From the NCBI RefSeq assembly GCF_947628055.1, contig NZ_CANQYJ010000012.1, forward strand, positions 1 to 34,879: a stretch of 34,879 nucleotides of DNA, in the 5' to 3' direction. Shown here one piece after another: positions 31,004 through 34,879 of the stretch; within the stretch, counting starts at the first letter, position 1, and every line of letters begins with the position of its first letter. The notes beneath the pieces are model-generated. The model worked only from the letters and a program-made list of their open reading frames with translations, was not told where the DNA came from and searched no databases. Source of the DNA: an uncultured Rikenella sp. GTDB lineage: Bacteria > Bacteroidota > Bacteroidia > Bacteroidales > Rikenellaceae. A program made the translations under genes and the position numbers.

Positions 31004-33220
31004 TTATTCATCCAGCCCTGTGATATTAGCGAATTGGCTCCATCCATCGGCAGCCTTATAGGCCGTCACCGACGACGATGGGACTTTTAAAATGCAAAAA
31101 AAACTTTTTTTACCAATATCCGTCAATGCCCCGGTACCAATCCGGGGAGGAATCGAGGTGCCGATCTTGAACAATTGCACGCTTGAATTACCCCAAAAGG
31201 CATAATCCTCGATAGAAGTTACTTGTGTACAATTCGACATATCCACTGTCGTCAAATATAGCCCAGCAAAGGCTCCATAATAGTAAGAGAAGTACTGTCC
31301 TCCTCCAATCGTGTTGAGTTGAGACCCTGGTTCAAAGGTTACTGTTGCCAAGTTAGAACAGCCTTGGAATGCAGCACTTTCAATCATCTCCACACTGGCT
31401 GGAATCTCGATAGAGGTTAACGAGGAACAATCCGAAAAGGCACCATAATAAAATTGACCATCATATCCACTTGCACCATAACCTCCTGCAATCGTTTTCA
31501 ATCGAGACCCTGGTTCAAAAGTTACCGTTGCTAATTTAGAACAGTCTTTGAATGCACATATTTGAATCGTCTCCACACTGGCCGGAATTTCAATAGAGGT
31601 TAACGAGGAACAGTCCGAAAAGGCACCATGATAGATATTAGAATAGGTAGCATCAAGTGCACCCCCGATTAGTTTCAACTGAGACCCCGGTTCAAAAGTT
31701 ACCGTTGCTAATTTAGAACAGCCTTTGAATGCCGAGGCTTGTATCGTTTCCACACTAGCTGGAATTTCTACAGTAGTCAATGCGGTATAAGCAAGCAATC
31801 CTTCACTAATAATGGTCAAGGTTTTAGGAAGAATCAATTTTTGCACATTTTTAGAATAAAAAGCTTTTGCCGGCAACTCCGTAATATTTACTTCGGAAAT
31901 ATCGAGGTCAGTCAAAGCAGGCATCGAATAGTAGATAAACAGGAAATCGGCATCGTTCAATATCCCCGTAATTTTCAACGACTTGATGCGGGCATAGTCA
32001 TAGCCTGACAATACGTTCTCCAGTTCGCCTTTCGTCTCGACATGTACTTCCGTGCAGGTACCCAACTGCTGAATCATAATCGTTTGCAGGGTGTTTTTCT
32101 GCTCGTCTTTCAAAAAGACTGTTGCAAAACGTTGAGTCCCCTCGTTGGCAGCAACCTGAAAGGAGAGCGTCTTCTCTTGCAAAGCACGGGTCGCAGGAGC
32201 CAACGATAACCACGACTGAGCATCGGCAGAAATCTCGACCGTATAATCCATATTCGTCATTAATTTAATGGCTACGGTTCCTCCTTCAGAGGGAGTATCG
32301 ATCGCATTATCAGCCAGAACAACCTGACCCTGCATGCAATTCAAGGTAGCCATAAGAGTTCGATACTCTCCGTCATTGACGAATACAAGGATTTCACTTT
32401 CGACAATCGGGTTGGGAGCCGTTACGGTAATCGTCCCCTCGGCAGTCGAGGTCGGATTAACGATCGCTTTCCAGCCGTCTTGTGCAATCGCTTTGACAAC
32501 CGTATTTTCCGTACTTCCTGTGATCGTGTAAGAAATCGTTTTGCTCTCGCCTCCGTTCAAAATAGCGGCATCGGTCGTATTGAAAACAATGGCAAACTTC
32601 GCGCCCTCGCTTTTCGGTACCGTAAGAACGGTTCCGCTGGTCAACGTAAAATAGGCATTGTCTTTGTCTTCCGTTACACTTTTGAAGATGCTGTTACCAT
32701 CTTTACCATCTTCACCCACGGCCTTGCCGAGTTGTGTCCAAGTACTGCCGTTATTATAGGATATATACCAGTACCCATTCTCGATTTTCAGTTGAGGCGT
32801 AATGCCATCTTTACCACTCGTGCTGTCTTCTCCGTTTGTCCCATCCGTACCTTGTGCTTTCACTTTCTTACCTGCATCATCGGTCAGCCAACTGCCGTTC
32901 ACCGTCCAATAATAGAACCCGTCTTTATCTTGTTTCACGCCAATCTCAGGTGCATCGCCGCTATTCATCCCGTTCCGGATCGTTGCACTCTTACCGTCCG
33001 AGAAATGGATCGTGTACCCGTTCGTATTTTCTTCTACTTGGGTGATCGTAACTTGCGATTGTAGAGCCGTTACGATGGTTTGCAAGGCGGAAAGTTCTTC
33101 TTGCAACCTCGTTACCCGACCATTCACATCATTCAGTCCATTGCGTAACTCACTATCGTCATACTCGCTGCATCCGGACAGCAATGCGCTACCCATCAGC
33201 AAAAACAGTAGTTTTTTCAT
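31004..33220 (-). CDS. DUF4988-BACON-LRR surface lipoprotein (BspA-like)
   Basis: A 738-aa lipoprotein (LLSGC, Cys17). After the lipobox comes a coiled coil (about 25-60), then DUF4988-type segments (NGYTIHFSDGKSATIRNG; DGFYYWTVNGSWLTDD; NGYWYISYNNGSTWTQLG) to about 210. A BACON-like domain spans roughly 310-390 (GGTVAIKLMTNMDYTVEISADAQSWLSLAPATR). BspA-type leucine-rich repeats run from about 440 to 700 (TTVEIPASVETIQASAFKGCSKLATVTFEPGSQLK). Such proteins are surface-exposed in gut Bacteroidetes, where they bind host or polysaccharide ligands. It follows the 114-aa gene by 2 bp. DNA repeats inside could allow copy-number change. Confidence 0.88.
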   Translation of the reverse strand: MKKLLFLLMGSALLSGCSEYDDSELRNGLNDVNGRVTRLQEELSALQTIVTALQSQVTITQVEENTNGYTIHFSDGKSATIRNGMNSGDAPEIGVKQDKDGFYYWTVNGSWLTDDAGKKVKAQGTDGTNGEDSTSGKDGITPQLKIENGYWYISYNNGSTWTQLGKAVGEDGKDGNSIFKSVTEDKDNAYFTLTSGTVLTVPKSEGAKFAIVFNTTDAAILNGGESKTISYTITGSTENTVVKAIAQDGWKAIVNPTSTAEGTITVTAPNPIVESEILVFVNDGEYRTLMATLNCMQGQVVLADNAIDTPSEGGTVAIKLMTNMDYTVEISADAQSWLSLAPATRALQEKTLSFQVAANEGTQRFATVFLKDEQKNTLQTIMIQQLGTCTEVHVETKGELENVLSGYDYARIKSLKITGILNDADFLFIYYSMPALTDLDISEVNITELPAKAFYSKNVQKLILPKTLTIISEGLLAYTALTTVEIPASVETIQASAFKGCSKLATVTFEPGSQLKLIGGALDATYSNIYHGAFSDCSSLTSIEIPASVETIQICAFKDCSKLATVTFEPGSRLKTIAGGYGASGYDGQFYYGAFSDCSSLTSIEIPASVEMIESAAFQGCSNLATVTFEPGSQLNTIGGGQYFSYYYGAFAGLYLTTVDMSNCTQVTSIEDYAFWGNSSVQLFKIGTSIPPRIGTGALTDIGKKSFFCILKVPSSSVTAYKAADGWSQFANITGLDE
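31321..31740 (-). repeat. In-gene DNA repeats coding for the LRRs
   Basis: The block GAGACCCTGGTTCAAA.GTTAC(C/T)GTTGC(C/T)AA.TTAGAACAG recurs at 31321, 31504 and 31681, about 180 bp apart. Between the blocks stretches such as GGAATTTCAATAGAGG and GAGGAACAGTCCGAAAAGGCACCAT are also repeated. The near identity at DNA level, including silent positions, suggests recent duplication within the gene. Confidence 0.8.
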
Positions 33221-33222
33221 GA

Positions 33223-33567
33223 TTAGTAGGCTCCTGTGTTAACTGTTACTTTAGTTATTCTTGCGGTAAACTGGTTTGTTTGGGAATCGTAGTGTCTGAC
33301 TTTAAAAGAGACAGTTATCACGTAATTTTGTTCTATTTTAATATTCCCGTCTATGTCTGTCTCAAGCCTGCAAGAACCGTGATAGTCTCCACCAGTACAT
33401 CGTTCTAACGTACTGTCATCCACATCTTCGGGTTGTAAGTTCTTGGAATTAAACTCAACGTTTGAGATTTTTAAAACATTTAACTTTTTACCTTTTTCGT
33501 AAAAAGAATCACAGTCTTTTAACGCCTGTTCTACTGCCTGCTGTAGGGCTTTTTCTTTTTGTGTCAT
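33223..33567 (-). CDS. Small partner protein upstream of the LRR lipoprotein
   Basis: A 114-aa protein without signal peptide. The N-terminus (KEKALQQAVEQALKDCDSFYEKGKKLNVLKI) is helical; the rest is beta-rich and has two Cys (LERCTGGDYHGSCRLE). Only 2 bp separate its stop from the ATG of the LRR lipoprotein gene, so the two are almost certainly co-transcribed. The family is not recognised. Confidence 0.6.
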   Translation of the reverse strand: MTQKEKALQQAVEQALKDCDSFYEKGKKLNVLKISNVEFNSKNLQPEDVDDSTLERCTGGDYHGSCRLETDIDGNIKIEQNYVITVSFKVRHYDSQTNQFTARITKVTVNTGAY

Positions 33568-33865
33568 TGGAATAAAACACCGTATCGACTCCTCTGCGGT
33601 GGATAGGTAGAAAAAAGAAAGTGTGGAGTCGTTAGTTTATCGAATCGGAGGCTCTGGAATGCCCTTGCATCAAATAAACAATACCCCACACCTGTATATA
33701 GCACACGTCTCAGAACGAGAGGTACCTATACAAGTGATGAGTGTCAATTGCTTATCCCTGATGCTTTGAAATTTTCCAGATTTCCGATTCAGGATAAAAG
33801 CTAAACACTTTCATCGAAATATGTCTGCCGGGGTCTCCGAAAAGGCTCCCGACAGGGGCAAAGAT
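33568..33865 (-). promoter_or_regulatory. Promoter and long structured leader of the 114-aa/LRR operon
   Basis: The minus strand has TATCTTTG, an exact -7 match, at 33858-33865. The transcript would carry a leader of almost 300 nt before the ATG at 33567. Within it, 33621-33691 forms an imperfect stem: GTGTGG.GT and its complement at the ends, and GTTTAT/ATAAAC further in. A 20-codon ORF (33752-33814) starts MKVFSFYPE and ends in TAA. It could act as a leader peptide. No known riboswitch is recognised. Confidence 0.5.
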
Positions 33866-33985
33866 AGAAAATGTTTTGCTGCGAAACACTCCTCTGGGGT
33901 ATTGCACCGGCAAATTTCGGCGAAACTTTCCAAAAATTCGCTATTGACTCCAAACTATGTTAGTCGTAATGTTGGGCGTGTCGGC

Positions 33986-34267
33986 TTATTCCATCCCGCC
34001 GCAGATTTCAGCCATCACACCGTCCATGTAAACGGCTTGTCCACTCGTGGTGCGCCCCCACCAACAGCATCCGTAATCGTCGATGATTACTTCACCCTGT
34101 CCTCGGAGCTTATCAGTCAACCAGTCGCTCACCAACCACCATTCCAACACCTCGCAACCGGTGTCGTAAAGCGATTCGCAATCCAGCTTTCCGCACTGGA
34201 TCAACTCCTCCACCACGGTGGACTGAGGATACAGTACATGATTCTCAACCAAGGTTCGTCTATCCAT
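33986..34267 (-). CDS. Small protein of mobile-element character
   Basis: A 93-aa protein (MDRRTLVENHVLYPQSTVVEEL...CGCLDCESLYDTG-like core, LEWWLVSDWLTDKLRGQGEVIIDDYGCCWWGRT...YMDGVMAEICGG). It is acidic and rich in Trp and Cys, with no signal peptide. Its style matches small hypothetical proteins that I associate with Bacteroides conjugative elements; this is an impression and was not searched. The plus-strand 172-aa ORF over the same region looks like a shadow. The function is unknown. Confidence 0.6.
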   Translation of the reverse strand: MDRRTLVENHVLYPQSTVVEELIQCGKLDCESLYDTGCEVLEWWLVSDWLTDKLRGQGEVIIDDYGCCWWGRTTSGQAVYMDGVMAEICGGME

Positions 34268-34879
34268 AAGGCTTGTTATTATAGGTTTACGAACATTGTG
34301 GCTGTCTTAATGGCTATCGTGCGAATAAATAAGAGATAGGTATCCCGGAAAGATTTCTCCAAGAAAAAAGGAGGGAGGGGTTATAAACAGAGTAGCCTGA
34401 AACGCACAATACAGGAGCAACACAAAAAATGCCTGACAGAAAATAGGATTCTGTAAAGCTCTTTTCTTTAGAAAAAATCATTTCCCGCTCAAAAAATCCG
34501 GCGACAATAACAGAACTTTTTTTGATTCAGAACAGAGCTTTATATAGAACTCGGCTATTTCCCCCTCAAAAAAAGTTCTGCTGTTTGTACCTGCTTCTCT
34601 TTAAATGGCACGGTGTAATTAAAAACGCAACCTTACACTGTGAGGTTTCAGTCTCTCCGGATGAGTGACGTAATTTGCATGGGGTATATAAGAGGAATTT
34701 TCGACTAATTATGTCACTCGCCAAGTCAATACTTTTTATTTTTCAATTTCCATTCCCGTTGTTTGCCGGTTCTGGTCTCTGAAGCTTCGAAATAATAGGT
34801 GATACCTGTTGGTTGAATTAAATTAGTGCATATTTTATCTGTCCAATGGGACGATGATTAACGAAATTGACATATTGCA
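34268..34879. other. AT-rich region with three inverted repeats, no clear gene
   Basis: There is no convincing gene. A 13-bp perfect inverted repeat (CAGAACTTTTTTT 34511-34523, complement 34568-34580), an AACCTTACA..TGTGAGGTT repeat near 34629-34649, and a 12/13 inverted repeat (GAGTGACGTAATT 34663-34675, AATTATGTCACTC 34707-34719) are visible. A minus-strand frame at the right edge, 34726-34857 (43 codons ending EWKLKNKKY), has no ATG. It might be the end of a small or broken gene. Confidence 0.45.

Noticed and set aside
33821-34339. 172-aa plus-strand ORF
   Set aside because: It is opposite the more protein-like 93-aa minus-strand gene and shows no domain.

Overview
The window looks like a Bacteroidales chromosome, most likely Rikenellaceae (Alistipes-like). 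This is inferred from several things: promoters of the Bacteroidetes type (TAnnTTTG) in front of many genes, a lipidated TamA (TamL-type) outer-membrane protein, a DUF4290 protein, the MurF-alanine racemase fusion, a futalosine hydrolase, BACON/DUF4988/LRR surface lipoproteins, and a GC-rich core with an AT-rich accessory right end. No taxonomic search was possible.

Layout. Positions 1-5.8 kb: tamL, a small lipoprotein, a sirtuin and an AsmA-like protein. 5.9-9.1 kb: tRNA-Arg(ACG), bioB, a DUF4290 gene and a sigma-54 type response regulator that lacks a visible DNA-binding domain. 9.1-10.5 kb: no convincing gene, but a tandem repeat, long hairpins and a structured repeat element (copy C). 10.5-17.6 kb: TPR membrane protein, ribH, a flippase, murF-alr and recF. 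17.6-23.0 kb: a comB-DUF2007-bioF-bioG-bioC-bioD block with overlapping or closely packed genes, bracketed by two inverted copies (A and B) of the same roughly 400-470 bp element seen as copy C. 23.0-28.4 kb: flavodoxin/ferredoxin protein, two small unknown genes, an XRE regulator with twin palindromic operators, a coiled-coil lipoprotein, and an mqnB-ybaK-mutY operon. 28.5-29.7 kb: ferredoxin-nitroreductase and a tRNA-Phe-like gene with a damaged acceptor stem. 29.7-34.9 kb: AT-rich accessory DNA with a two-gene unknown operon, a large LRR surface lipoprotein behind a small partner gene and a structured leader, and a small protein of mobile-element character.

How the genes work together. BioC and BioG open and close the methyl-ester route to pimeloyl-ACP, BioF makes 8-amino-7-oxononanoate, BioD makes dethiobiotin and BioB inserts sulfur. 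BioA is not in the window. BioB lacks one classical auxiliary-cluster cysteine and carries other cysteines instead, so it may be a non-classical biotin synthase.

The most unusual signal is the repeat family. It has terminal inverted repeats of about 28 bp and a conserved order of hairpins. Some stems have changed sequence on both arms but still pair. A module of about 103 bp, bounded by GTTC/GAAC hairpin arms, lies in opposite orientations in copies B and C and is absent from copy A.
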